Positions 13,074-20,148 of a DNA stretch of 20,148 nt are shown one piece after another. The notes beneath the pieces are model-generated. The model did not search any database. It was given only the letters and a program-made list of their open reading frames with translations, and had not been told where the DNA came from. Each line of letters begins with the position of its first letter. Position 1 is the stretch's first letter. This stretch comes from Ilumatobacteraceae bacterium (lineage in GTDB: Bacteria; Actinomycetota; Acidimicrobiia; Acidimicrobiales; Ilumatobacteraceae), in assembly GCA_023257035.1 (NCBI GenBank), contig JALRDI010000156.1, positions 1 to 20,148 on the forward strand, read 5' to 3'. Made by a program: the position numbers and the translations under genes.

Positions 13074-14609
13074 GTGAGAGTTCCATTGACAGTAAATGAC
13101 TTCCTTCAGCGTGCAGAACTGGTCTACCCCGATCGTGTCGCCATCGTTGATGAGCCAGATCAGCCCGCCGCCGACTGGGGCCGAATTGATTACCGGGAGA
13201 TGGCACGTCGAGCGCGAGCTATCGCCGCAGGGCTAGACGAATTGGGCATTGCACAAGGCGAGCGCATTGCGATGGTCTCGCACAATTCCGCCCGTCTCTT
13301 GACGGCGCTATTCGGAGTATCAGGATCTGGTCGAATTCTTGTACCAGTCAACTTCCGACTCGTCGCCGAGGAAGTTTCCTACATCGTTGAGCATTCTGGC
13401 GCTCGTATTCTTCTCGTTGATCCAGAACTTGAAGAGGCGATGCAGGACGTCGAATGCGAGATGAAGTGGGTTATCGGGGCAGAAACCGACGCCAAACTCA
13501 TGAAGTACGACGTTGAACCTGCGCCATGGCAGCCCGATGAGAACGCCACAGCGACAATCAACTACACATCAGGAACAACCGCTCGCCCGAAGGGCGTGCA
13601 ACTCACGCATCGCAATGTATGGCTCAACGCCTCAATCTTTGGATGGCATATGGGAGTGAATGACAGAGATGTCTACCTGCATACGCTTCCGCAGTTCCAT
13701 TGCAATGGTTGGGGAATGCTGTACGCAGTCACCGGCATGGGTGCACGCCACATCATCTTGAGAAAGATTGATGGCCCCGAGATTCTTCGTCGTATTGAAT
13801 CCGAGGGTGTGACCTTGATGTGTGCTGCTCCGGCAGTCCTCAACACAGTTCTCGATGCCGCTGCCGAATGGGACGGACCAATTCCTGGGTCTGGCCGCGT
13901 CAGGATCGTTGTTGCAGGTGCACCACCGCCCACCAGAACAATTGAGCGATGCGAAACTGAACTCGGATGGGAGTTCGTGCAGATCTACGGTCTCACTGAA
14001 ACTGCTCCGCTGTTGACGATGAACCGCAGTCGCGAAGAATGGGACGACCTCAGCTCGGCTGAACGCGCCACGATGCTGAACCGCGCTGGCGCACCTGTCG
14101 TTGGTTGCACAATGGATATCTCACCGGATGGAGAAGTGCTCGCCCGGGGCAACATGATCATGGAGGGCTACTGGGAGCAACCAGAAGCCACCCAAACCGC
14201 AATCCCTGGAGATTTCTTCCATACCGGCGACGGTGGGCTCATCGATGATGCGAATTATGTGACCATTTCAGACCGGAAGAAGGACGTCATCATTACCGGC
14301 GGTGAAAATGTGTCGTCGATTGAAGTTGAAGATGCAATCTTCCAGCACCCCGACGTAGCTGAAGTTGCAGTCATCGGCATCCCAGATGAGAAGTGGGGAG
14401 AACTTGTCACCGCTCTCGTAGTGACGACTCCCGGTTCCTCGCTCACCGAGGATGATGTCATTGCGTGGACGAAGAAGAAATTGGCGGGCTATAAATGCCC
14501 GAAGAGGGTTGATTTCCGCGACGAACTTGCACGTACGGCAACCGGCAAGCTCCAGAAATTCAAGCTACGCGAGCAGTACTGGGAAGGACACGATCGTCAG
14601 GTCAACTGA
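13074..14609 (+). CDS. acyl-CoA synthetase (AMP-dependent fatty-acyl-CoA ligase)
   Basis: Activates a carboxylic acid to its acyl-CoA through an acyl-adenylate in the cytoplasm; ANL superfamily. Core motifs are visible in order: YTSGTTARPKG (ATP-binding loop, A3), LHTLPQFHCNGWG (A4), YGLTETAPL (A5), FHTGDGGLIDDANYVTISDRKKDVIITGGENVSSIEVE (A7-A8, with the hinge Lys/Asp region) and TATGKLQKFKLR (A10, catalytic Lys). The opening RVPLTVNDFLQRAELVYPDRVAIVDE resembles medium/long-chain FadD-type and DmdB-type ligases, so the substrate could be a fatty acid or a small organic acid. I place the start at GTG 13074 (512 aa); GTG 13056 adds six residues. Convergent with the membrane protein gene, 4 bp apart at the stops. 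Confidence 0.88.
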   Translation: MRVPLTVNDFLQRAELVYPDRVAIVDEPDQPAADWGRIDYREMARRARAIAAGLDELGIAQGERIAMVSHNSARLLTALFGVSGSGRILVPVNFRLVAEEVSYIVEHSGARILLVDPELEEAMQDVECEMKWVIGAETDAKLMKYDVEPAPWQPDENATATINYTSGTTARPKGVQLTHRNVWLNASIFGWHMGVNDRDVYLHTLPQFHCNGWGMLYAVTGMGARHIILRKIDGPEILRRIESEGVTLMCAAPAVLNTVLDAAAEWDGPIPGSGRVRIVVAGAPPPTRTIERCETELGWEFVQIYGLTETAPLLTMNRSREEWDDLSSAERATMLNRAGAPVVGCTMDISPDGEVLARGNMIMEGYWEQPEATQTAIPGDFFHTGDGGLIDDANYVTISDRKKDVIITGGENVSSIEVEDAIFQHPDVAEVAVIGIPDEKWGELVTALVVTTPGSSLTEDDVIAWTKKKLAGYKCPKRVDFRDELARTATGKLQKFKLREQYWEGHDRQVN

Positions 14610-14613
14610 CAGA

Positions 14614-15510
14614 TCACATTGATGCTGTCGTCACGCCGGCGTCAAGAATTGCGCGGGCCACAAGGTCGGTGCCGAACGCGGTCAAAATCGCAAGATAGAG
14701 CAGCCCAGTCGCCGCCATCACCGCCGAGTACTGGCGCTCCTTGAGCGCTGCCTTGGTGACCACCACAAGCACGATCGTGGTGAGTGCGCACGCAACCCAG
14801 AACCAGCCAAGCACTCCTCCCCAGCCATCATCAATCGACCCATTCAAGACGCTCACCATGCCTGTAGGAACAAGCAACATGGCGACCTCAAAGGGCCAAA
14901 TTTTGCCCAACAGGTCAACGAGCTCGTTGAGATGACGGCGAGGAAGGCCCGGCTGCACGAGATACCAGTGACCAAGCAACATCGCATTCGTGACCGCTCC
15001 GAGGAAGAGTGCCCCGACGAGAAGCCGAAGAACCGAGACAATGTCAGTCCATGGCCCGCTATGGGCTGCCGACAGGCCTGCAGCGATGAGCCCAACGACC
15101 CCAATGAGCACAGGAATGAGGTCAAGAGAAGGGTTGAACTCGCGTCCCGGCGTCGTTGTCGTTGATTCGCGCTCAATTCCAGTCATCGCTGCAACACGCT
15201 CTGACCGACGATCATGTTCTTGTTGTGCTCCGCTCACGCCCGCCGAGCGACGCACAAACGACGAAACTAACGAGATGATGATCGTCACAGCGACGAGTGC
15301 AGTTGCAAGGTCGCGAACTAGCTGTGATCCGTAGCGGAATCCGGCGATTACTCCCCCAATCGCCAGCGGCCCATACGACAGTCGGAGCATCCATCCATAT
15401 CCGAGGCTCACTTCCCGACGGCGAGTTGTCACCCAACCGAGCAACATTCCACCCGTGGCCCACTGCAGAAGAAATGTGGAGGCCTCAAGAGAGATCGGCG
15501 CCGTATTCAC
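14614..15510 (-). CDS. eight-helix integral membrane protein of unknown function
   Basis: Protein of 298 residues with about eight hydrophobic helices near 10-28, 40-58, 66-86, 130-149, 155-183, 197-218, 226-249 and 258-285. Between helices 3 and 4 is a hydrophilic, charged loop (about 87-128, with QQEHDRRSER and a TTTT stretch). Helix 5 ends with NAMLLGHWYLVQPGLPRRHL, whose GHWYLV segment looks conserved and could bind heme or metal through its His, but this is a guess. I do not recognise the family. The GTG start is 7 nt after TACCCT. Divergent from the lipoprotein gene at 15579; both encode envelope proteins and could be functionally linked. Confidence 0.75.
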   Translation of the reverse strand: MNTAPISLEASTFLLQWATGGMLLGWVTTRRREVSLGYGWMLRLSYGPLAIGGVIAGFRYGSQLVRDLATALVAVTIIISLVSSFVRRSAGVSGAQQEHDRRSERVAAMTGIERESTTTTPGREFNPSLDLIPVLIGVVGLIAAGLSAAHSGPWTDIVSVLRLLVGALFLGAVTNAMLLGHWYLVQPGLPRRHLNELVDLLGKIWPFEVAMLLVPTGMVSVLNGSIDDGWGGVLGWFWVACALTTIVLVVVTKAALKERQYSAVMAATGLLYLAILTAFGTDLVARAILDAGVTTASM

Positions 15511-15517
15511 CCATCGC

Positions 15518-15523
15518 AGGGTA
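15518..15523 (-). promoter_or_regulatory. -10 hexamer of a leaderless promoter for the membrane protein
   Basis: TACCCT on the minus strand, 7 nt before the GTG whose first base is 15510. No SD is present in between. Confidence 0.4.
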
Positions 15524-15563
15524 TCTCGTTCTTTCTCGACAACATGTGAGTAGCGAATGGCCG

Positions 15564-15569
15564 TAACCT
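15564..15569 (+). promoter_or_regulatory. -10 hexamer for the lipoprotein gene at 15579
   Basis: TAACCT, 9 nt before the ATG. It would give a leader of only two or three bases. No SD is visible. Confidence 0.35.
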
Positions 15570-15578
15570 TGTCGTCGC

Positions 15579-16199
15579 ATGCGGATTCGCCAACACCTCA
15601 TTCTTGTTGCGTTGACGTTGGCGCTCAGTGCATGCGCCACGGGCCCACGGCCAACACTCGTCGAGGACGTTCCGGTTAATGACGCAGGAATTATCGCGAT
15701 ACTTGACAATTTCGAACGCGCCGATGGTGCAGAATTCACTGCGTCGTACAGAATCAACGTGAACTACGGCAACCGTGTGACCGTTGCAACCGTCACGCAG
15801 CAAAACGGCGAACGGTCAATCACCATTGGCGACATCCGTTACCTCGTCGAAAGCGGAAACACTCGAACTTGCGAGCTATCGAATTCGACATGTGTCAAAG
15901 GCCTTGACGACACGAAGGTGAGTGACTTCCAGATCACTCACCAATTCTGGTCCCGAGCCACTGAGCAACGCCTCCGTATCGATGCTGGGAGGAACATCGG
16001 GCCGGCTGAGCAGTACGTAGCTGAATTCGCAAACACCACCGCCGATTGCGTGTCGGTTCCGGTCGTTGGCGGAACGAAGGTCTACTGCGTGACCGAAGAG
16101 GGAGTACTCGCCCATTACGCAGGTCCCGACCTCCTCATAGAACTCACCTCGTACTCAACAACTGCGACTGACGAGTTGTTTTCTATCGGCGGGACGTAG
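15579..16199 (+). CDS. secreted lipoprotein of unknown function
   Basis: Lipoprotein of 206 residues. The signal peptide MRIRQHLILVALTLALSAC ends in a strong lipobox (LSAC, cysteine 19), so the mature protein should be anchored outside the membrane. The rest is mostly beta-strand in character with alternating polar and hydrophobic residues (FTASYRINVNYGNRVTVATVTQ, ERSITIGDIRYLVESG). It has four cysteines after residue 90 (in TRTCELSNSTCVKG and in DCVSVP and YCVTEEG) that could form two disulfides. The fold recalls the half-barrel lipid-carrier lipoproteins (LolA/LppX-like) in size and repeat pattern, but I cannot confirm this. It ends exactly one base before the stop of the convergent aminopeptidase gene. 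Confidence 0.82.
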   Translation: MRIRQHLILVALTLALSACATGPRPTLVEDVPVNDAGIIAILDNFERADGAEFTASYRINVNYGNRVTVATVTQQNGERSITIGDIRYLVESGNTRTCELSNSTCVKGLDDTKVSDFQITHQFWSRATEQRLRIDAGRNIGPAEQYVAEFANTTADCVSVPVVGGTKVYCVTEEGVLAHYAGPDLLIELTSYSTTATDELFSIGGT

Positions 16200-17309
16200 T
16201 CAGCTTCGCACCGAATGAAGGTGGTGGTCAGCTTGGTTTAAGCTGACGGGGCCATCATCTGTAGCGACAACGATGTCTTCGAGACGCAACCCCCACCGAC
16301 CCGGAATGTAAATGCCTGGTTCCACGCTATACGCAAAGCCAGACTCGATGAGACGAGCATCGCCGGCGACCATGTACGGGTCTTCATGCTCCTCCATACC
16401 GATTCCGTGGCCAGTTCGATGCACGAAGTACTCCCCGTAGCCACCATCACAGATGATCTGTCGGGTGACTTCGTCAACTACTTCACAGGCAACACCGTTG
16501 GTGCCAGCGGCGACGCCAGCCGATTGTGCAGCCATCAGCACCTCATAGGCAGCCGCAACATCAGACGGAATTTCACCTGTTACGACACATCGAGTGATGT
16601 CGGAGCAATAGCCGTTCATCGTCCCTCCGAAGTCGCAGAGGACAACTTCGTCCTCCTGGATCACTCGACCACCAGGGTGGTGATGCGGACTTGCCGCATT
16701 CTCACCGGCCGCCACAATTGCAAAGTTCACTTTTTCGTGACCCCTCGCAAGAATTCGGCGCGACAAGTCGGCAGACACATCGGCCTCGGTCCGCCCAACC
16801 AGCTGAATTTGACCTGACTGAAGCTCCGCTGCGATCTCATCAACGGCGGCTGCCGCCGCACGCAACGCTGCAATTTCCGCATCAGACTTTCGCATTCTCA
16901 GATCACCGACGATGCCGACAGCGCGTTCCCAACGGACACCCGGGAGCCGATGCGTGAGGCCTACGACAAACCTTGCCCAAGTTTGATCACCAATCGCAAT
17001 TGTCGAACTGCCTGAACAGGACTCGGCAACAAGATCAAGAGGCTCGATGGTTTCGTCCCAAGGAACAATGTCGAACAGGGCTGGTACTTCAGAGACTCGT
17101 GGCGCCTCTAAACGAGGCACAAACAGCTGTGGCGTACCTTCTGCATGAATCGCCAGCATTGTCAGACGCTCAAGTGGCATCGCGGTGTAGCCCGTGAGAT
17201 ACGGAAGGTCATGCCCGACTGACAACAGAGCCGTATCGATTCCCTGATCTCGCATTGCCAAGCGAACAGCAACAAGTCGCCGTGAGAGTTCTTCAGGTGA
17301 CGTTGACAT
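16200..17309 (-). CDS. M24-family metallopeptidase (Xaa-Pro aminopeptidase/PepQ-like)
   Basis: Cytoplasmic pita-bread peptidase that removes residues before proline or acts as a dipeptidase. The N-terminal creatinase-like domain (first about 140 residues) is followed by the catalytic domain. With numbering from the most upstream possible start (TTG 17330), the five metal ligands are D233 (CDFGG), D244 (CSDITR), H308 (HRTGHGIGM), E337 (SVEPGIY) and E351 (RLEDIV); all are present. I place the start at ATG 17309 because TAAAGGG (17319-17325, reverse strand) lies 9 nt before it. TTG 17330 and ATG 17318 are less well placed. It is the last gene of the E2/LipB-LipA unit, about 30 bp after the fusion gene stop. 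Substrate not predictable. Confidence 0.87.
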   Translation of the reverse strand: MSTSPEELSRRLVAVRLAMRDQGIDTALLSVGHDLPYLTGYTAMPLERLTMLAIHAEGTPQLFVPRLEAPRVSEVPALFDIVPWDETIEPLDLVAESCSGSSTIAIGDQTWARFVVGLTHRLPGVRWERAVGIVGDLRMRKSDAEIAALRAAAAAVDEIAAELQSGQIQLVGRTEADVSADLSRRILARGHEKVNFAIVAAGENAASPHHHPGGRVIQEDEVVLCDFGGTMNGYCSDITRCVVTGEIPSDVAAAYEVLMAAQSAGVAAGTNGVACEVVDEVTRQIICDGGYGEYFVHRTGHGIGMEEHEDPYMVAGDARLIESGFAYSVEPGIYIPGRWGLRLEDIVVATDDGPVSLNQADHHLHSVRS

Positions 17310-17338
17310 TGTTGACATCCCTTTAGTCAAACACGATT

Positions 17339-19012
17339 TCAGTGGATGGTCGAAGTGCGACCGAGCGAAACCTGGACTGCCGCAACAGATTCTGCGGCGT
17401 GGTGGCTCGACCGTGTGAGCGGAGTTGATTCGATATGGCGAATTCCTAACGTCTCACCCACCGATTTCCAATGAGCGAACTCTGACGGCTCAACCCACCG
17501 GGCAACCGGAAGGTGATGAGAAGTTGGTCGCAGGTATTGACCGATGGTGACGATGTCAATCTGAAGTGCAGCGAGATCCGCCAAGACTGCCGAGATTTCG
17601 TCTTCTGATTCACCGAGTCCAAGAATGAGACCAGATTTTGTTAACAGTCCTTCTGATTTACTCGCTGCGAGAAACGAGAGGCTTCTCGCGTAACCGGCAG
17701 AGGGTCGGACAACCCTCTGCAGCCGCTGAACCGTCTCAACATTGTGATTCACAACATCTGGTCGCGACGCGAACAGCTTCTTCCATGCGGAAAGGTTTCC
17801 AGCCCCGTCGGAGACAAGTGTTTCAATCGTCACCTGCGGGTCTCGTTGCCTGATTGCGGCAACGCACTCCGCGACATGTGAAAAACCGCCATCGGCGAGA
17901 TCATCCCGAGCAACCATTGTGAGGACTGCATGTCTCAGATCAAGCGCCGCCACTGCCTTGGCGACACGCTGCGGCTCACCAACATCGACTGCCTCAGGTT
18001 TGGAAGTGTCCACCAAACAGAATCCACACGCCCGTGTGCACCGTTCGCCAAGCACCATAAATGTTGCCGTGCCCTCCGACCAACACTCAGAAAGGTTAGG
18101 ACACCCGGCGTCCTCGCAGACTGTGACCATCTCGTGTTCGCGCAGCACCTTGCGGGTCGCGAGCACTTCGGGCCCGTGATGCACGACGGGTCGCAACCAT
18201 TCCGGCTTGCGCGCCGACAGCGAGAGACCATCGTCAAGTCCTGCTGAACGGGCTCGGTTCATGAGTCTTACCGGTTCGCCAGGCCCCTCGCCGCGCGAGA
18301 ACGGTGAGAGGTCTGTCACCGAGGTTCGCCACTGCACATCTTGACGTTCAACCCCTGCGTGGCCCCACTGCCGACCAGCAGCCGCAGTTACCGCTGACAC
18401 GACCTCAGACATCGTCGCTGGAAGCCCTTCCTCTTCAAGGGAAGTCACGGGTCGATCAGGAATACCGCATGCAACAATGTGCTGACGCATATACGTCATA
18501 TCAGTTGTCACGTTGAGTGCAAATCCGTGCATCGTGCGCTTCCGTGCGACCCGAACACCAATTGCTGCGATCTTGCGAGGTTGGTTCGAGGTCGCGTCTA
18601 CCCACACTCCTGGATATCCACGAAGTCGACCTGGGTCGGACGCGCCAAGTTCACGCAGTGCCTCAATGAGCACTTCCTCGACAGCCAGCACATGCCGTAA
18701 TGGCCCAGCGCCTTGCGCAAGCGAAAGAATTGGGTAACCGGTGAGCTGGCCAGGTCCGTGGTACGTGATGTCCCCACCGCGATCGACTGCGACGAGTTCT
18801 GCCCCAACTTCTGACGGGTCACACTTCAGGTGATCTGCAAGATTTGCATGCGGGCCGTAAGTGAAGGTGTGCTCATGCTCGACGAGCAGGAGGTGCGAGT
18901 CGACACCACGATGCAACGCACGTTGCAACTCGAGGGCCTCCAGATAAGGGACCCTTCCGAGCCACCTCACCCGTAAGGGCGTCGAGGAGTTGGTCAGAGT
19001 TCTGCCGCCCAA
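17339..19012 (-). CDS. LipB-LipA fusion: octanoyltransferase plus lipoyl synthase
   Basis: One continuous reading frame of up to 557 residues encodes both steps of lipoate assembly. Residues about 15-230 are LipB, which moves octanoate from acyl-carrier protein to a target lysine: RGGDITYHGPGQL at 78-90, catalytic Lys147 in RKIAAIG and Cys182 in HIVACGIPDRPVTSL. After a linker of about 40 residues, the LipA part (about 270-557) is a radical SAM enzyme that inserts two sulfurs. It has the auxiliary cluster cysteines C299, C304, C310 (CEDAGCPNLSEC), the SAM cluster C325, C329, C332 (CTRACGFC) and the late serine ligand in TRSSHH. All catalytic residues are present. LipB and LipA are usually two genes (each part here is near full length). 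Start uncertain: TTG 19012 overlaps the E2 gene by 19 bp; GTG 18970 starts 24 bp after it. Confidence 0.9.
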   Translation of the reverse strand: MGGRTLTNSSTPLRVRWLGRVPYLEALELQRALHRGVDSHLLLVEHEHTFTYGPHANLADHLKCDPSEVGAELVAVDRGGDITYHGPGQLTGYPILSLAQGAGPLRHVLAVEEVLIEALRELGASDPGRLRGYPGVWVDATSNQPRKIAAIGVRVARKRTMHGFALNVTTDMTYMRQHIVACGIPDRPVTSLEEEGLPATMSEVVSAVTAAAGRQWGHAGVERQDVQWRTSVTDLSPFSRGEGPGEPVRLMNRARSAGLDDGLSLSARKPEWLRPVVHHGPEVLATRKVLREHEMVTVCEDAGCPNLSECWSEGTATFMVLGERCTRACGFCLVDTSKPEAVDVGEPQRVAKAVAALDLRHAVLTMVARDDLADGGFSHVAECVAAIRQRDPQVTIETLVSDGAGNLSAWKKLFASRPDVVNHNVETVQRLQRVVRPSAGYARSLSFLAASKSEGLLTKSGLILGLGESEDEISAVLADLAALQIDIVTIGQYLRPTSHHLPVARWVEPSEFAHWKSVGETLGIRHIESTPLTRSSHHAAESVAAVQVSLGRTSTIH

Positions 19013-20148
19013 TCGCGATTCTCAAGAATTTCTTTAACTCGCAACAGGAAGCCTGCCGCATATGCACCATCAAACGCACGATGATCCCAACTCATTGCGA
19101 GATTGCCGACCGGATGAACAACGATTGCCTCGCCTCCATCGGCGAGATTTGCGACCACTGGTTTCCGCACAATTGCGTCGGTGGACACAATGCCAACTTG
19201 AGGCTGATTGATAATCGGCATCGTGAGAACCGAACCCGCAGAACCATTGTTCGAGATGGTGAACGTCCCACCCTGAATTTCATCGGGGCTGAGGCGACGG
19301 TTTCGAGCGCGATCTGCAAGATCATGAATTTCCTGAGCAATCGCTCGAAGTCGCTTGGTCTCAGCACCTCGAATCACCGGAGCAATGAGGCCTTGGTATT
19401 CGAGGTCAACTGCAATTCCGAGATCGATGTATCCATGGACGACAAGATCTGAACCCACGACACTCGCATTGAGGTTTGGAAACTCCTGCAACCCATCGAC
19501 AAGTGCCCGTGCGATAAACGGCAGGTACGTCAGTGAGAAGCCTTCAGCAGCACGGAAGTCTGCTTTTACCGCTGAGCGGACACGATCAACGTTGGCGAAA
19601 TCAACTTCGACAACGCTGAATGCATGTGGCGATGTTGACTTGCTTGCCACCATGTGATCGCCAGTCAACTGGCGAATCTTTGACAGCGGTACAACCGTTT
19701 CTCGCCCGCCTGTCGACATGGCGGATGGTGTTGGCGCAGCCGGAGCAGGCTGGGTGGGCGCAGCCGGTACCTGAGCAGGCGCCGCGGCTGGGGCTGGGGC
19801 TGCTGGAGCAGTAGATCCGACCCTGTCAAGGTGATCGAGCACATCTTCTCTCGTGATACGGCCACCGGGCCCAGTGCCGACGAGTACCGAAGAGTCGATG
19901 CCGTGCTCATTTACCAATCGACGGACAACGGGCGACAGCAAGCGAGGGTCGTTCGATAGTGGAGCACTCTCGGCTACCGCAGGAGCAGGCGCCGGGGCTG
20001 GTTCGGGAGCGGGGGCCGGCGCAGGAGCAGGAGCAGGAGCTGGTGCTGGTGCAGGAGCCGGTTCGGTAGCGGCTGCTGGAGCCGGAGCCGCTGCTTCGCC
20101 ATCACTGGAAACGATTGCAACGATGGCGCCAACGTCAATTGTGTCACC
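18994..20148 (-). CDS. 2-oxoacid dehydrogenase E2 (dihydrolipoyl acyltransferase, SucB-like), 5' end outside window
   Basis: Core acyltransferase of a pyruvate, 2-oxoglutarate or branched-chain dehydrogenase complex. The frame is open to the window edge, where the end of a lipoyl domain reads GDTIDVGAIVAIVSSDG. Then come a long Ala-Pro linker (about 20090 down to 19970), a peripheral-subunit-binding domain (RLLSPVVRRLVNEHGI through GRITREDVLDHL), a second Ala-Pro linker, and a catalytic domain ending in SWDHRAFDGAYAAGFLLRVKEILEN, with the active His-Asp in DHRAFDG. The lysine that carries lipoate lies outside the window. In actinobacteria this gene order (E2, lipB, lipA) is common, and E2 is the substrate of the next gene. 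The acyl specificity cannot be settled from the visible part. Confidence 0.9.
   Translation of the reverse strand, partial: GDTIDVGAIVAIVSSDGEAAAPAPAAATEPAPAPAPAPAPAPAPAPAPEPAPAPAPAVAESAPLSNDPRLLSPVVRRLVNEHGIDSSVLVGTGPGGRITREDVLDHLDRVGSTAPAAPAPAAAPAQVPAAPTQPAPAAPTPSAMSTGGRETVVPLSKIRQLTGDHMVASKSTSPHAFSVVEVDFANVDRVRSAVKADFRAAEGFSLTYLPFIARALVDGLQEFPNLNASVVGSDLVVHGYIDLGIAVDLEYQGLIAPVIRGAETKRLRAIAQEIHDLADRARNRRLSPDEIQGGTFTISNNGSAGSVLTMPIINQPQVGIVSTDAIVRKPVVANLADGGEAIVVHPVGNLAMSWDHRAFDGAYAAGFLLRVKEILENRDWAAEL
19974..20093 (-). repeat. Ala-Pro-rich low-complexity linker repeat in E2
   Basis: About 120 bp made largely of GCT/GCA/GCC-CCT/CCA/CCG dipeptide units encoding alternating Ala-Pro with occasional Glu-Pro. 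It joins the lipoyl domain to the subunit-binding domain and lets the lipoyl arm swing between active sites. Such simple repeats vary in length by slippage. Confidence 0.7.

Noticed and set aside
19974..20093. Tandem GCAGGA-like repeat considered as a DNA-level repeat or recombination site
   Set aside because: It encodes the Ala-Pro linker typical of E2 proteins in frame, which fully explains it.
1..20148. CRISPR arrays, tRNA/rRNA genes, insertion sequences, phage or toxin-antitoxin modules
   Set aside because: No regularly spaced direct repeats, no cloverleaf or rRNA-like stretch noticed, and no transposase or integrase motif in any plausible frame. Only reading by eye was possible.

Overview
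The window is a compact, gene-dense stretch of an actinobacterial chromosome. The best guess is a marine or freshwater member of the Acidimicrobiia, with moderate rather than very high GC. The lineage call rests on a mycothiol S-conjugate amidase (mycothiol is an actinobacterial thiol), an F420/flavin luciferase-like oxidoreductase, the lipB-lipA-sucB neighbourhood typical of actinobacteria, and an apparently leaderless style of gene start. It is an inference from gene content, not from a phylogenetic marker. No rRNA, tRNA, CRISPR array, insertion sequence or phage gene was seen.

Layout. (1) 9-287: a small orphan protein. (2) 350-6951 (+): a sulfur/molybdenum operon. It holds an ETHE1-like metallo-beta-lactamase protein with two rhodanese domains, a single polypeptide that fuses a 16-cysteine four-cluster ferredoxin to an NrfD/PsrC membrane anchor, a large molybdopterin oxidoreductase without a Tat signal, and a GntR/HutC regulator. 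The promoter at 295-324 carries two overlapping palindromes. (3) 6969-9501 (+): a thiolase with its own promoter, a secreted SNase-like lipoprotein and a ChbG/YdjC-type deacetylase. (4) 9498-10681 (-): mycothiol amidase mca followed by an 81-residue unknown. (5) 10711-11984 (+): a 54-residue lipoprotein, a B-box/rhomboid protease and a 58-residue protein; the two short ones are easily missed. (6) 11997-12989 (-): a luciferase-like oxidoreductase, divergent from an acyl-CoA ligase at 13074-14609 (+). (7) 14614-15510 (-): an eight-helix membrane protein, divergent from a lipoprotein at 15579-16199 (+). (8) 16200-20148 (-): one operon reading 2-oxoacid dehydrogenase E2 (cut by the window edge), a LipB-LipA fusion, and an M24 aminopeptidase.

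How it fits together. The operon in (2) reads as a persulfide-to-sulfite-to-sulfate route. The dioxygenase/rhodanese protein would make sulfite from low-molecular-weight persulfides. The cytoplasmic Mo enzyme would oxidise sulfite and pass electrons through the ferredoxin domain into the quinone pool via the anchor (a SoeABC-like complex). The chemistry is inferred, and reductive polysulfide or thiosulfate chemistry is not excluded. In (8), LipB-LipA would install and mature the lipoyl group on the E2 encoded immediately upstream.

Regulatory style. Nearly every gene at the head of a transcription unit has a TAnnnT hexamer 6-9 nt before its start codon and no Shine-Dalgarno, whereas most operon-internal genes checked, and the head of the sulfur operon, have clear SD sequences. 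At 10689-10704 two identical -10 hexamers face opposite ways and make a perfect inverted repeat.
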